Origin: Bacillota bacterium | GTDB taxonomy: Bacteria > Bacillota > Clostridia > Lachnospirales > Lachnospiraceae | Assembly: GCA_023415475.1 (NCBI GenBank) | Contig: JAEZKL010000123.1 | Location: 1 to 32,101, forward strand | Direction: 5' to 3' | DNA length: 32,101 nt | In this document: in pieces, positions 1 through 8,512 of the stretch | Position numbering within the stretch: the first letter of the stretch is position 1 | How the letters are laid out: each line of letters starts with the position of its first letter | The notes under the pieces: generated by a model | Database searches by the model: none | Told to the model about the DNA's origin: nothing | What the model saw: the letters and a program-made list of their open reading frames with translations, nothing else | Translations under genes and position numbers: made by a program

Positions 1-10
1 TATACTTTGC

Positions 11-223
11 CTATACTCGAAACTTTTTACCGCAATGATTGCAGATCCAGAAGGCTTTTTTTGAGGTATGTCCTTTCCCCATTCCACATAAACCACACAG
101 CCATCCGATTGGTCCAAAAATCAGATAACCGCAGCAACCCTTAAATATTCCGAAGCCCTTTGTTTTTGTCTCTGTCTCTTCTACAACATGGCAAAACTCA
201 CTCCCACAGGATGGACATCTCAT
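11..223 (-). CDS. Small zinc-ribbon membrane-associated protein
   Basis: This is a complete 70-residue protein of unknown function. It opens with a CPSC pair (Cys3, Cys6) and ends with a CNHC pair near residue 60, the layout of a split zinc ribbon. Between them lies a glycine- and cysteine-rich hydrophobic stretch (about residues 28-50) that could dip into or cross the membrane. The ATG is preceded by a strong AAGGAGG site seven bases upstream. It is the last gene seen of a minus-strand series, 53 bases downstream of queH. A metal-binding structural role is an inference; no enzyme motif is visible. Confidence 0.6.
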   Translation of the reverse strand: MRCPSCGSEFCHVVEETETKTKGFGIFKGCCGYLIFGPIGWLCGLCGMGKGHTSKKAFWICNHCGKKFRV

Positions 224-276
224 TATAATACCTCCTTAGTTTAAAACCGATTATAATATGTCTATTCAACACCAGT

Positions 277-906
277 TTACTGGATGGTTTCATCATGCTT
301 CGGCTGTGCTCTCATAGAAAATATGCATCCACAATAGTCCTGACGGTATAGCTTATATTCCTTTGACAGCTCTATGGATCGTTTATATCCATTCTTTTTC
401 TTAAAATCCGAAGGAAGATAAGCCACTCCGTATTCTGCTGCCAGCTTACTACCTATCTCATTCAACTTCTCAGACTTCTTATGGGGACTGATGGATAAGG
501 TAGTTGTGAAATAATCATATCCACTCTCCTTCGCCAGCTGTGCTGCTTCCCGAAGGCGCATTTCATAGCATACGAAACAACGGTTACCGCCCTCCGGCTC
601 TTCCTCCAGTCCTCTGATTGCCTGATAATACTCCCGGGGCAGATACTCGCCCTGTTGAAATTGAACCTTTGAGGCCAAGGGCATTGCTTGTATCAATTGC
701 TTCTGCTCCTCTACCCGCCTAATATATTCCACTTCGGGATAGATATTTGGGTTATAGTAAAAGATGGTAATCTCAAAATATTTCGAAAGGTATTCCAATA
801 CATAGCTGCTACAGGGTGCACAGCAGCTGTGTATTAATAGCTTTGGTCTATATTGCTGCTCTACCAGCTTCGCTATTAAATTATCCAATTCCTTTTGATA
901 ATTCAT
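277..906 (-). CDS. queH: Epoxyqueuosine reductase QueH
   Basis: This 209-residue protein matches the QueH (former DUF208) family, which reduces epoxyqueuosine to queuosine in tRNA wobble positions and replaces the unrelated QueG enzyme. Metal-binding cysteines are visible as CC-APC at residues 28-32, CFVC at 110-113 and CGC at 192-194, fitting an iron-sulfur cluster and nearby iron. I chose the ATG at 906 because a purine-rich AAGGAAGGGG site lies just upstream; the frame stays open to a TTG at 942 without a ribosome site. A single-domain response regulator lies 69 bases upstream and has no obvious functional link. The family call is firm from the cysteine pattern. Confidence 0.9.
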   Translation of the reverse strand: MNYQKELDNLIAKLVEQQYRPKLLIHSCCAPCSSYVLEYLSKYFEITIFYYNPNIYPEVEYIRRVEEQKQLIQAMPLASKVQFQQGEYLPREYYQAIRGLEEEPEGGNRCFVCYEMRLREAAQLAKESGYDYFTTTLSISPHKKSEKLNEIGSKLAAEYGVAYLPSDFKKKNGYKRSIELSKEYKLYRQDYCGCIFSMRAQPKHDETIQ

Positions 907-975
907 ACCACTTACCACCCCTTCCTTTTGAGTCGGTTGCAACCAAGTCCATCCTTTCTATTGTGATAACGCAGA

Positions 976-1368
976 TTAGATTAACTCGTACTTCCTTAAT
1001 ACATTCTCAAATTTATCCTGATCGATTGGTTTGCCTGCATAAGCTGTACAGCCCAGGTCAAAGGCCTTGGTTACATTCTTTCCCTCATTAAGGGCAGTTG
1101 TCATAATAATCTTTACTGCTTTGTCCTCGGGAACATGCTTCTCCTGCTCAATCTCTCTTATTTTCTCTAATACCTGATATCCATCCAGACCGGGCATCAT
1201 GATATCAAGACATATTAGATCATAGCCTTCATTCTCATCCAATGCCATCGTAAAAGCCTCAACAGCCTCAAATCCATCCACTGTAATATCGCATTCTCCA
1301 TACTTTGATAAAAAACGAAGCATGAATTTTCTGCTGGCAAAATCATCTTCCGCAATCAGTATTTTCAT
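976..1368 (-). CDS. Single-domain CheY-like response regulator
   Basis: This 130-residue protein is a stand-alone receiver domain with no output domain. The acidic pocket is Asp8-Asp9, the phospho-acceptor is Asp55 in LICLDIMMPG, the switch residues are Thr90-Thr91 and the conserved lysine is Lys113 in GKPI. All residues needed for phosphorylation are present. No histidine kinase, CheA or chemotaxis gene is in the window, so its kinase and its target protein cannot be named. It lies 30 bases downstream of hisC on the same strand and may be cotranscribed with it. Confidence 0.88.
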   Translation of the reverse strand: MKILIAEDDFASRKFMLRFLSKYGECDITVDGFEAVEAFTMALDENEGYDLICLDIMMPGLDGYQVLEKIREIEQEKHVPEDKAVKIIMTTALNEGKNVTKAFDLGCTAYAGKPIDQDKFENVLRKYELI

Positions 1369-1398
1369 TTGCAGGCGCCTCCCAACCGTATCCTAATA

Positions 1399-2466
1399 TT
1401 ATTTCCCATAATTATTTATAAAATCCTTTAAAAAAGCAAACAAGCGGTGCATTTCTTCATCCGTTCCTATGGTAATACGCAGATAATTATCAATTCTCGG
1501 AGCATTAAAATATCGGACAAAGATATTGTTGCTTCTTAAAGCTTCAAATATATCTTTAGCAGGAATTCTTTCATGAGCCGCAAATATAAAATTCGCACCT
1601 GACTTAGGGAAGGTAAAGCCTAAGCTCTTAAGCTCCCGTTCGGACCATTCTCTGGTAGCAATTATTTTCCCAATTGCTTCCTTACAATATGGTATGTCCT
1701 TCACTGCCTCTACACCGGCATATATGGCTGTCTGATTCATGGTATAGGAGTTGATCGAGTACTTCACATCATTTAAAGCTTTGATCAGGGCTGCATTGCC
1801 CATAGCATAACCGATTCGCATTCCTGCCATTGATCTTGCTTTCGAAAAGGTCTGAACCACTACAAGATTGTCATACTTATCAATCAGCCGGGTTGCGGAA
1901 GCGCCGGCAAAATCCACGTAGGCTTCATCCACGATTACGATAGATGCCTGATTATGTTGAAGGATGTCTTCAATCACACTCAGCTCTTCATAAATCGAGG
2001 TAGGTGCATTGGGGTTCGCAAGAATGATTCCGCCGTTCTCTCTATAATAATCTTCTTTTTGAATTCGCAAAGCCTCATCCAGGGCAGGTTTCTCATAAGG
2101 AATCCGATACAGATCACACCAAACCGGATAAAAGGAATAGGTAATATCGGGAAACAATACCGGTTTCGCCGAATTGAAAAAGGTTAAAAATGCTGTTGCC
2201 AATACATCATCGGACCCGACACCTACAAATACCTGCTCTTCCTTAAGCTGATAATAATGAGCTAATTCCTCAACCAGCAATTTAATCGTCGGATCAGGAT
2301 ATAATCGTAATACATCAGCGTCCATATTCTCCAGAACTTTTTTAACACCGGGTGCCGGAGGATAGGGATTCTCATTCGTATTCAGCTTTATCATATCCTT
2401 ACAATTCGGCTGCTCACCGGGTATGTAAGGGATAACAGTACGAATATTTTGTTCCCAGGGTCTCAT
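1399..2466 (-). CDS. hisC: Histidinol-phosphate aminotransferase HisC
   Basis: This 355-residue fold-type I pyridoxal-phosphate enzyme resembles HisC, which transaminates imidazole acetol phosphate to histidinol phosphate in histidine synthesis. Visible marks are NENPYPPAP near the start, Tyr110, NPNAPT (151-156), DEAYVDF (180-186) and the cofactor lysine Lys209 in TFSKARSMAGMRIGY. The length is normal. It stands apart from other his genes, next to a second aminotransferase, so a broader substrate range is possible. The ribosome site is weak, and a 7-bp stem (2478-2500) lies just upstream of the ATG. Confidence 0.87.
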   Translation of the reverse strand: MRPWEQNIRTVIPYIPGEQPNCKDMIKLNTNENPYPPAPGVKKVLENMDADVLRLYPDPTIKLLVEELAHYYQLKEEQVFVGVGSDDVLATAFLTFFNSAKPVLFPDITYSFYPVWCDLYRIPYEKPALDEALRIQKEDYYRENGGIILANPNAPTSIYEELSVIEDILQHNQASIVIVDEAYVDFAGASATRLIDKYDNLVVVQTFSKARSMAGMRIGYAMGNAALIKALNDVKYSINSYTMNQTAIYAGVEAVKDIPYCKEAIGKIIATREWSERELKSLGFTFPKSGANFIFAAHERIPAKDIFEALRSNNIFVRYFNAPRIDNYLRITIGTDEEMHRLFAFLKDFINNYGK

Positions 2467-2477
2467 AGATTATCCGC

Positions 2478-2500
2478 GCAGCATGTGAAAGATATGCTGC
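2478..2500 (-). promoter_or_regulatory. Hairpin just upstream of hisC start
   Basis: GCAGCAT and ATGCTGC form a perfect 7-bp stem with a nine-base loop, ending 12 bases before the hisC start codon on the minus strand. No U tract follows it in the minus direction, so it does not look like a terminator. It may affect hisC translation, since the start has only a weak ribosome site; this is inference. Confidence 0.3.
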
Positions 2501-2551
2501 ATTTTCCTTTCCTATTATAATAAAACGCATGATTATTAATTCAGTCCTCGA

Positions 2552-3739
2552 TTATTTACCGTATTCTTCGGCTAGCTTCTTAAACTTAGGTAAGGCACGT
2601 TCAATCATTGAATAATCTACGCAGTATGCTATTCTGCAGTATCCTGGGCAACCGAAGGAGGACCCGGGTACAATTAACAGGTTATGCTTCTTTGCTGCCT
2701 CTGCAAATGCTTTATCATTCTCCTCCAGGGCTTTGATAAATAAATAGAAAGCACCTTGTGGTTTCACACATTCATAGCCGTAGGTAATAAGATTGTTATA
2801 TAGCAATTCGCGGTTACGGTTATAGATTTCTACATCTACTTTAGCATCGAGACATCTTGCCACCGCTCTTTGAATCAAGGAAGGAGCGTTTACATAACCC
2901 AGAATGCGATTGGCAACATTAGCTCCTGCTACCACATCTTCATAATCATCCACTTCCTTCGGTATGACCAGATAACCTATTCTCTCACCTGGAAGAGAAA
3001 GCGACTTACTATAGGAATAGCCCACAATCGTATTTCCGTAAAACTTGGTGAGATAAGGAACCTGTACCCCATCATAAGCCAGCTCCCGGTAGGGTTCATC
3101 TGCAATCAGGTAGATCGAGGTACCATATTCCTGTTGCTTTTTATTTAATATATCTGCTAATTCTCGAATAGTCTTCTCAGAATAGACAACACCGGTCGGA
3201 TTATTGGGGGTATTTATAATTACCGCTTTCGTCTTTGCCGAAAGCTTCTCTTCAAACTCCTTCAGATTCGGCTGAAAATCAACGGTGTTAGGGCTGACTA
3301 TAACAATCTGACCGTCAAAATTGCTGATATAATTACGATATTCTCCGAAAAACGGTGCGAATACAACTACCTCATCGCCGGGATTTAACAATGTCTTCAA
3401 AATGACATTCAGACCACCGGCTGCACCAACAGTCATAATGATATTGTCGCAATGAAAATCTGTACCAAATTGATGATTGATGGATACCGCTATCTTTTCT
3501 CTGACATCCTCGTATCCGGAGTTATTCATATATCCGTGGACAAGATTTGGAGTTTCTTCATTGATAACCTGTATCAGCGCTTCCTTAATCTCCATCGGAG
3601 GTTCCACACTGGGATTCCCCAGGCTAAAATCATAAACATTCTCGGCTCCGTAGATACCGGCCAATCTTTTCCCCTCTTCAAACATTGCTCTGATTACGGA
3701 GCTGTTTTTAACCAATCCAATCATCTTTTCTGAAATCAT
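2552..3739 (-). CDS. Class I/II pyridoxal-phosphate aminotransferase
   Basis: This 395-residue enzyme is an aspartate-aminotransferase-type class I protein. It shows SLGNPSVEPP near residue 39, TPNNPTG (177-183), ADEPY (213-217) and the cofactor lysine Lys245 in YSYSKSLSLPGERIGY. I placed the start at ATG 3739, which has an AAGAGG site six bases upstream and begins MISEKMIGLV; the frame stays open to 3793 but upstream starts lack a ribosome site. A good promoter (TTGATA, 17 bases, TATACT) lies at 3784-3812. The substrate cannot be fixed from sequence; aspartate, alanine or aromatic amino acids are all possible. Confidence 0.85.
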   Translation of the reverse strand: MISEKMIGLVKNSSVIRAMFEEGKRLAGIYGAENVYDFSLGNPSVEPPMEIKEALIQVINEETPNLVHGYMNNSGYEDVREKIAVSINHQFGTDFHCDNIIMTVGAAGGLNVILKTLLNPGDEVVVFAPFFGEYRNYISNFDGQIVIVSPNTVDFQPNLKEFEEKLSAKTKAVIINTPNNPTGVVYSEKTIRELADILNKKQQEYGTSIYLIADEPYRELAYDGVQVPYLTKFYGNTIVGYSYSKSLSLPGERIGYLVIPKEVDDYEDVVAGANVANRILGYVNAPSLIQRAVARCLDAKVDVEIYNRNRELLYNNLITYGYECVKPQGAFYLFIKALEENDKAFAEAAKKHNLLIVPGSSFGCPGYCRIAYCVDYSMIERALPKFKKLAEEYGK

Positions 3740-3783
3740 TGCGTACCTCTTTTCCGGCATAGCCATCTCAAATTTTGCCCTAA

Positions 3784-3812
3784 AGTATAACATACTCTTG
3801 TATGGTTATCAA
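3784..3812 (-). promoter_or_regulatory. Sigma-A promoter of the aminotransferase gene
   Basis: On the minus strand, TTGATA (3807-3812) and TATACT (3784-3789) are separated by exactly 17 bases. They lie 45 bases upstream of the chosen ATG at 3739. If this promoter is used, the transcript begins near 3777, downstream of every start codon farther upstream than that, which supports the shorter protein. Confidence 0.65.
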
Positions 3813-3842
3813 TACCCTTGTTATAATTATACATTGATATTA

Positions 3843-3875
3843 CGATAGAAAGTACGCTTCGCGTACTTTCTATTG
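3843..3875. repeat. TTC-tip hairpin repeat, copy 1
   Basis: A 13-bp perfect stem with arms ATAGAAAGTACGC and GCGTACTTTCTAT closes on a TTC loop, and two more pairs (one wobble) extend it. A near-identical copy lies at 8513-8545. It belongs to a wider set in this window that shares a GCTTCGC-like tip. It sits between a promoter and the end of a neighbouring gene, outside coding sequence. Confidence 0.8.
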
Positions 3876-3939
3876 TCCTGTATTCAAAAATATCAGCTTG
3901 GCAGATATTTTATGAATTATGTAATCAAAGCATGAGCTA

Positions 3940-3969
3940 CAAAAAGAGCCGCCATCCAGGCAGCTCCTT
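3940..3969 (-). terminator. Rho-independent terminator of the kinase-like gene
   Basis: On the minus strand GAGCTGCC, loop TGGAT, GGCGGCTC is followed by TTTTTG. The stem has one U-G wobble. It starts eight bases after the stop codon of the cytidylate-kinase-like gene and separates it from the aminotransferase. Confidence 0.8.
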
Positions 3970-3977
3970 CTCCATTA

Positions 3978-4598
3978 TTAGTGAAATCTGATATCTAAAT
4001 AGGACTTTACAATCTCAACACACTTATGAAAACCAAGCTTACTGCTGTTTAGGCACAAATCGTAATGTTTTGCATTCTCCCATTCCCTGCCGGTATAATA
4101 TTTATAATAATCCGCCCGGTGTTTATCTATCTCAAGGATCTGCTTCTCTACTTCCTTCTCAGATTTACCCGTCATATCCACCAAGGTATTGATGCAATCC
4201 TGTAAAGGCGCATGAACGAATAGACGTACCACATTAGGATGGTCCTTCAGGATAAAATCAGCACAACGTCCGATGATGATACAAGTTTCGGTATCGGCCA
4301 GCTCCTTAATGATCTTCGCCTGATAATTAAACAAATTATCATTGGACACAAAGTCATCGTTATCCGGAGGAATTAACTCCCCCTTGTATATATTCCTGGC
4401 AATTTTAAATAAAAGACTTTTCTTCAGCTTCTCATCTGCTTTGGCAAAGAGTTGTTCATTAATACCGCTGTCATCGGAAGCAAGGCGTAATAAATCCCTG
4501 TCATAATATGGGATACCCAACTCTTCTGACAGCATCTTACCTATGGTACGACCGCCGCTGCCATATCCTCTGGCAATTGTAATAACATACTTATCCAT
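3978..4598 (-). CDS. Cytidylate kinase-like family protein
   Basis: This 206-residue protein fits the cytidylate kinase-like family (PF13189). The N-terminus VITIARGYGSGGRTIG holds an atypical, glycine-rich phosphate-binding loop, followed by YYDRDLLRLAS, as in this family. CIIIGRCADFIL (about 108-119) resembles the second strand of nucleoside monophosphate kinases. The real CMP kinase is normally Cmk, so the substrate here is uncertain. The start has an AGGAGG site eight bases upstream, and a 13-bp direct repeat lies beyond it (4616-4650). A terminator follows directly, so it is probably a single-gene unit. Confidence 0.75.
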   Translation of the reverse strand: MDKYVITIARGYGSGGRTIGKMLSEELGIPYYDRDLLRLASDDSGINEQLFAKADEKLKKSLLFKIARNIYKGELIPPDNDDFVSNDNLFNYQAKIIKELADTETCIIIGRCADFILKDHPNVVRLFVHAPLQDCINTLVDMTGKSEKEVEKQILEIDKHRADYYKYYTGREWENAKHYDLCLNSSKLGFHKCVEIVKSYLDIRFH

Positions 4599-4615
4599 AT
4601 GCTTTACCTCCTATT

Positions 4616-4650
4616 TCAATGTATACTATCAATGTATACTATCAATACAT
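4616..4650. repeat. 13-bp direct repeats upstream of the kinase-like gene
   Basis: TATACTATCAATG occurs twice in tandem, flanked by partial copies (CAATG before, TATCAATAC after). Each unit carries the palindrome GTATAC. They lie 20-50 bases upstream of the start codon, where a promoter would be. They could be operator sites or replication slippage; neither is proven. Confidence 0.6.
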
Positions 4651-4678
4651 TCTGCAATTCAGTTTATTGGAAAAAGTA

Positions 4679-4710
4679 ACCCGGAAGAACAAGGAGTTCG
4701 TTCCAATGGA
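4679..4710. repeat. Gene-end repeat, partial copy
   Basis: This 32-base stretch is identical to the first part of the full copy at 4797-4880, including GGAAGAACAAGGAG and TCCAATGG. It stops before the second arm of the hairpin, so it looks like a truncated duplicate. A separate 9-bp hairpin (GTTTGTGCC / GGCACAAAC, 4736-4765) lies between the two copies. Confidence 0.8.
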
Positions 4711-4735
4711 TCTATCATGTCTGCCCTTTGAATTA

Positions 4736-4765
4736 GTTTGTGCCGAGGAAGACGCAGGCACAAAC
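4736..4765. repeat. 9-bp inverted repeat between two repeat copies
   Basis: GTTTGTGCC (4736-4744) and GGCACAAAC (4757-4765) form a perfect 9-bp stem with a 12-base loop. It lies downstream of livF in the minus direction but has no U tract on either strand. It may still add to transcription termination after livF. Confidence 0.5.
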
Positions 4766-4796
4766 CATACATACTGCATTTTAGATATAGCTCAAA

Positions 4797-4880
4797 ACCC
4801 GGAAGAACAAGGAGTTCGTTCCAATGGACGAACTTCGCAGTTCTTCCTATGTGAATTGATCTTTAATTCACATTATTCAC
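4797..4880. repeat. 80-bp gene-end repeat, full copy at livF
   Basis: The copy has nested arms: GGAAGAAC (4801) with GTTCTTCC, and GTTCGT (4814-4819) with ACGAAC (4828-4833) around loop TCCAATGG. A second small hairpin GTGAATT / AATTCAC follows and runs into the last codons of livF, so the repeat supplies its stop codon. On the minus strand the long hairpin ends GTTCTTCC-GGG-TTTT, so it may terminate livF transcription. The full second copy is at 21948-22027. Confidence 0.8.
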
Positions 4881-5577
4881 CCAGATATGCCTTTTTCACC
4901 TGCTCATTGTCCATAAGCCTCTTTGCATCATCCGTCAAGACAATTTTACCGGTCTCAAGAACATAAGCGCGGTCTGCAATTGACAACGCTTTCTTCGCAT
5001 TTTGTTCAACCAAGAGAACGGTGGTTCCGCTCTTACTGATGCTTTTGATAATATCAAATATCTCAGCAACTAAGATAGGAGACAGACCCATTGACGGCTC
5101 ATCCATAAGAATAATCTTAGGCTTTGACATCAGTGCCCGACCCATGGCAAGCATCTGTTGCTCGCCGCCGCTTAAGGTCCCTGCCATTTGATTTTTTCGT
5201 TCCTGCAATCGCGGGAAACGTTGATATACACTTTGAATGGATGCTTCTATCTCTGCCTTATCCTTACGTGTAAAAGCACCCAACAAAAGATTCTCATATA
5301 CAGAAAGCTGAGCGAATACATGTCTGCCTTCCGGTACATGGGCTATCCCCAAAGAAATGATCTTATGCGCCGGTATCTTCTGAAGATCAATACCTTCATA
5401 TAATACCTCTCCGCCTTTTGCACTAATCAAGCCGGTTATTGTATGAAGAATAGTAGTTTTCCCAGCACCGTTAGCACCGATTAAAGCGATTACCTCTCCT
5501 TCATTTACGGTAAAGGATACATCCTTAATCGCTTGAATCACACCATAATATACCTGTAGATTTTTAACTTCCAGCAT
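4873..5577 (-). CDS. livF: Branched-chain amino-acid ABC transporter ATPase LivF
   Basis: This 234-residue ABC ATPase is the second nucleotide-binding subunit of the Liv importer. It shows Walker A GANGAGKTT (34-42), signature LSGGEQQMLAMGRAL, Walker B IILMDEPSMGL and the switch histidine replaced by Gln in VLLVEQNAKKAL, which is usual for LivF. The start has GGAGGAAG upstream. It is the last gene of livHMGF, 15 bases after livG. Its final codons overlap the 80-bp repeat, which provides the TAA stop. Confidence 0.95.
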   Translation of the reverse strand: MLEVKNLQVYYGVIQAIKDVSFTVNEGEVIALIGANGAGKTTILHTITGLISAKGGEVLYEGIDLQKIPAHKIISLGIAHVPEGRHVFAQLSVYENLLLGAFTRKDKAEIEASIQSVYQRFPRLQERKNQMAGTLSGGEQQMLAMGRALMSKPKIILMDEPSMGLSPILVAEIFDIIKSISKSGTTVLLVEQNAKKALSIADRAYVLETGKIVLTDDAKRLMDNEQVKKAYLGE

Positions 5578-5592
5578 CTTTCTCTTCCTCCA

Positions 5593-6351
5593 CTATTCGC
5601 CTAGATATGCTTTGATTACTTCCGGATTATTCAGTACCTCCTGTGGAAGTCCGTTAGCAAGCTCCATACCGAAATTCAATACGAATATTTTCTCACAGAT
5701 ACCGGCTACAAGCTTCATATCGTGCTCGATCAACAGAATAGTAACATCATATTTGTTACGAATCAGGGTTATCGTCTTCATTAATTCTTCCGTTTCGGAA
5801 GGGTTCATACCGGCTGCCGGTTCATCCAGTAACAGCATCTTAGGATTAGTCGCCAAAGCCCTGGCAATCTCCAATTTTCTTTGCTTACCATAAGGGAGAT
5901 TCGCAGAGAGAAGATATGCTTCCTTATCCAGATCAAATACCTTCAGGATATCGAGAGCTTTCTCATTCATCTGTTTCTCTGTCTTAAAGTAGGAGGGAAG
6001 TCTTAAAATACCGGCTGTAGTGGAGTATTTGTAATTATTGTGCAGACCGATCTTAACATTATCCAACACGGACATATTCTTAAATAAGCGGATATTCTGG
6101 AAGGTTCTTGCGATACCCGCTTTATTGATTTCGATTGTACTTAACCCGGTGATGTTAACACCGTCTAAGGTTATAACTCCCGAATCAGGCTTGTATACAC
6201 CTGTCAGAAGATTAAAGGCCGTTGTTTTGCCGGCACCATTGGGTCCGATTAAGCCGTACAATTCTCCTTTTTCAATTGTTATATTAAAGGAATCTACAGC
6301 ACGTAATCCGCCAAAGGATATGCCCAGGTTTTTCACAGATAGCATCGCCAT
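5593..6351 (-). CDS. livG: Branched-chain amino-acid ABC transporter ATPase LivG
   Basis: This 252-residue ATPase is the first nucleotide-binding subunit of the importer. Walker A is GPNGAGKTT (36-44), the signature is the LivG-type variant LPYGKQRKLEIARAL, Walker B is MLLLDEPAAGMNP, and the H-loop is VTILLIEHDMKLV. The long insert between Walker A and the signature is typical of LivG. The ATG follows an AAGGAGG site nine bases away that overlaps the end of livM, with only four bases between the genes, so translation is probably coupled. Confidence 0.95.
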   Translation of the reverse strand: MAMLSVKNLGISFGGLRAVDSFNITIEKGELYGLIGPNGAGKTTAFNLLTGVYKPDSGVITLDGVNITGLSTIEINKAGIARTFQNIRLFKNMSVLDNVKIGLHNNYKYSTTAGILRLPSYFKTEKQMNEKALDILKVFDLDKEAYLLSANLPYGKQRKLEIARALATNPKMLLLDEPAAGMNPSETEELMKTITLIRNKYDVTILLIEHDMKLVAGICEKIFVLNFGMELANGLPQEVLNNPEVIKAYLGE

Positions 6352-6355
6352 AACC

Positions 6356-7447
6356 TTATGCCTCCTTCCTATTCTTCATCACAAGGGACAATAAGATTTC
6401 CTTGATCGAATGATTTTTACGCCATGCAATACATGCCGGATTCCAGTTGAAGATCATCAGGACAATTAATACAATGGCATAAATCAGCATACGATAATCC
6501 TGCATGAAACGAAGATATTCCGGAAGAAGTGTTAAAATAACGGCCGCGATGATAGAACCCCGGATATTTCCCATACCACCGAGAACCACAAATACCAATA
6601 TCATAATGGACATGTTGTAACCGAAATTCTTCGGTGCGGCCACCAAACTGGATATATTGTGAGAATAAAGTACTCCCGCAACACCCGCCATAGCCGCTGA
6701 TATTGAAAATGCAATAATTTTGAATTTAGTTATATCGATACCTACGGACTCGGCTGCAATCCTGTTATCACGAATCGCCTGAATAGCACGGCCTGAACGT
6801 GAATTTACGAGATTACTTATAATCATATAAGATACAATAAGTAATAATACAGCAATACCAAAGGTTGTATTCTTAGGAGTTCCACTGATTCCCTTTGCAC
6901 CATTCAGGATGATATCTCCGCCTTCCGCAAGGCCCAATGAAATTGAGTCCTTCATGGAGAAGTGGAAGCCACTTTTATCGATACCAATATATAATACATT
7001 GATTACGTTCTTTATGATCTCACCAAAAGCCAGGGTAACGATAGCCAGATAATCACCGCGCAGGCGGAGTACGACGACGCCGATCAGGATGCCGAATACG
7101 GCAGCGAAAAAAGCTCCGATCAACATCGCAAGAGTGAAGCGGATAAAGGTGTTGGTGATAATATCCTCCGTACATCTCGAGAAAAATGCGCTCGAAAATG
7201 CGCCGATGCACATGAAGCCTGCATGTCCGAGACTGAGCTCTCCCAGGATACCGACGGTTAGGTTCAATGATATCGCCAGGATGGAATAATAGCATAATGG
7301 TACCAATAGGCCCTTCATCAGGTTGGATAACACCCCTGCTGAAATAAGAATCTGGCAAAGGATGGAAATAATAAGAATAATACCAATTGTAAGCAGGTTG
7401 CTTCGGGTGGATTTATTCATTTGATTAAGTGCTTTTAATTTTGTCAT
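6356..7447 (-). CDS. livM: Branched-chain amino-acid ABC transporter permease LivM
   Basis: This 363-residue integral membrane protein has about eight to ten hydrophobic helices and the LivM marks LGELSLGHAGFMCIGAF and LRGDYLAIVTLAFGEI. It forms the transport channel with LivH. I chose ATG 7447, which has AGGTGG five bases upstream, over a GTG at 7456 that directly abuts the livH stop codon. The ribosome site overlaps the livH stop, indicating coupled translation. A charged C-terminal tail faces the cytoplasm by prediction. Confidence 0.93.
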   Translation of the reverse strand: MTKLKALNQMNKSTRSNLLTIGIILIISILCQILISAGVLSNLMKGLLVPLCYYSILAISLNLTVGILGELSLGHAGFMCIGAFSSAFFSRCTEDIITNTFIRFTLAMLIGAFFAAVFGILIGVVVLRLRGDYLAIVTLAFGEIIKNVINVLYIGIDKSGFHFSMKDSISLGLAEGGDIILNGAKGISGTPKNTTFGIAVLLLIVSYMIISNLVNSRSGRAIQAIRDNRIAAESVGIDITKFKIIAFSISAAMAGVAGVLYSHNISSLVAAPKNFGYNMSIMILVFVVLGGMGNIRGSIIAAVILTLLPEYLRFMQDYRMLIYAIVLIVLMIFNWNPACIAWRKNHSIKEILLSLVMKNRKEA

Positions 7448-7456
7448 AATGTCCAC

Positions 7457-8338
7457 CTATACTTTCTCTTGCAGCTTCTTGCCGAGAATACCGGTTGGCT
7501 TCACAAGAAGAACTACAATTAATATCAAAAATACGATAGCATCAGCCAGCTGGGAAGAGATATAAGCGCGGCTGAGAATTTCAATGATACCGAGCATTAT
7601 ACCACCGATCATCGCTCCGGGGATGGAACCGATGCCTCCAAATACCGCAGCAACGAATGCTTTGATACCGGGCATGGAACCGGAGGTAGAGGTTAAGCTG
7701 GGATAGGAGGAAAACATCAGCATACTGGCGATCGCTGCCAAAGCCGAACCGATGGCAAAAGTGATTGCAATCGTCTTATTAACATTGATGCCCATGAGTA
7801 CAGCTGCTGCCTTATCCTCTGATACGGCAACCATACTGCGGCCGGTCTTAGAATTCTTAACGAAGAATGTCAATAATATCATGATAACCAGACATAAGGG
7901 AATGGTCACCAGAGTCTCACCGGAAATTGTCAAATCACCGCCGGCCAGCTTTAATGCCGGAACAGTAATGACCGAAGCAAAAGATTTTGTATCTGCACCA
8001 AAAATTAATAACGCTATGTTCTGCAGCAGATAACTGACACCGATGGCAGTAATTAAAACCGCCAGTGAAGGAGCACCTCGAAGAGGTTTATATGCAATGC
8101 GCTCTATTGAAACACCCAACAGAGTACAGAATATGATCGAAATTAAGACTGCCACGATGGGGTTCAATCCCATTGTACTCATTATCGTGAATATCACGTA
8201 TCCACCGATCATGATGACATCACCATGGGCAAAATTCAGCATCTTTGCGATACCGTATACCATGGTGTAACCTAGTGCAATGATTGAATATACACTACCA
8301 AGACTGATTCCTTTTATTAAATACGAGATAAAGCTCAT
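7457..8338 (-). CDS. livH: Branched-chain amino-acid ABC transporter permease LivH
   Basis: This 293-residue permease has the LivH signature ALGYTMVYGIAKMLNFAHGD near the N-terminus and FGGIGSIPGAMIGGI near residue 245. It pairs with LivM to form the channel. The frame stays open to a GTG at 8356, but ATG 8338 has a G-rich site just upstream and gives the usual start MSFISYLIKG. It is the first gene of livHMGF and is separated from livK by 333 bases carrying a terminator-like hairpin, which would give more binding protein than membrane subunits. Confidence 0.93.
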   Translation of the reverse strand: MSFISYLIKGISLGSVYSIIALGYTMVYGIAKMLNFAHGDVIMIGGYVIFTIMSTMGLNPIVAVLISIIFCTLLGVSIERIAYKPLRGAPSLAVLITAIGVSYLLQNIALLIFGADTKSFASVITVPALKLAGGDLTISGETLVTIPLCLVIMILLTFFVKNSKTGRSMVAVSEDKAAAVLMGINVNKTIAITFAIGSALAAIASMLMFSSYPSLTSTSGSMPGIKAFVAAVFGGIGSIPGAMIGGIMLGIIEILSRAYISSQLADAIVFLILIVVLLVKPTGILGKKLQEKV

Positions 8339-8512
8339 AAATACCCCCGTCTGCACGTTTTATGCACAAAATTTAGTTCGTTTGATACTTTTTCTTTACT
8401 ATCTTACCATAGAATATATGCTTTTTCAACAATAGGAACCGAAAAGCTAACTCATATGTCGCATTGTTATTTTCAAAATAGTAACAACCTATATGATGCA
8501 ATAGCCTATGAA

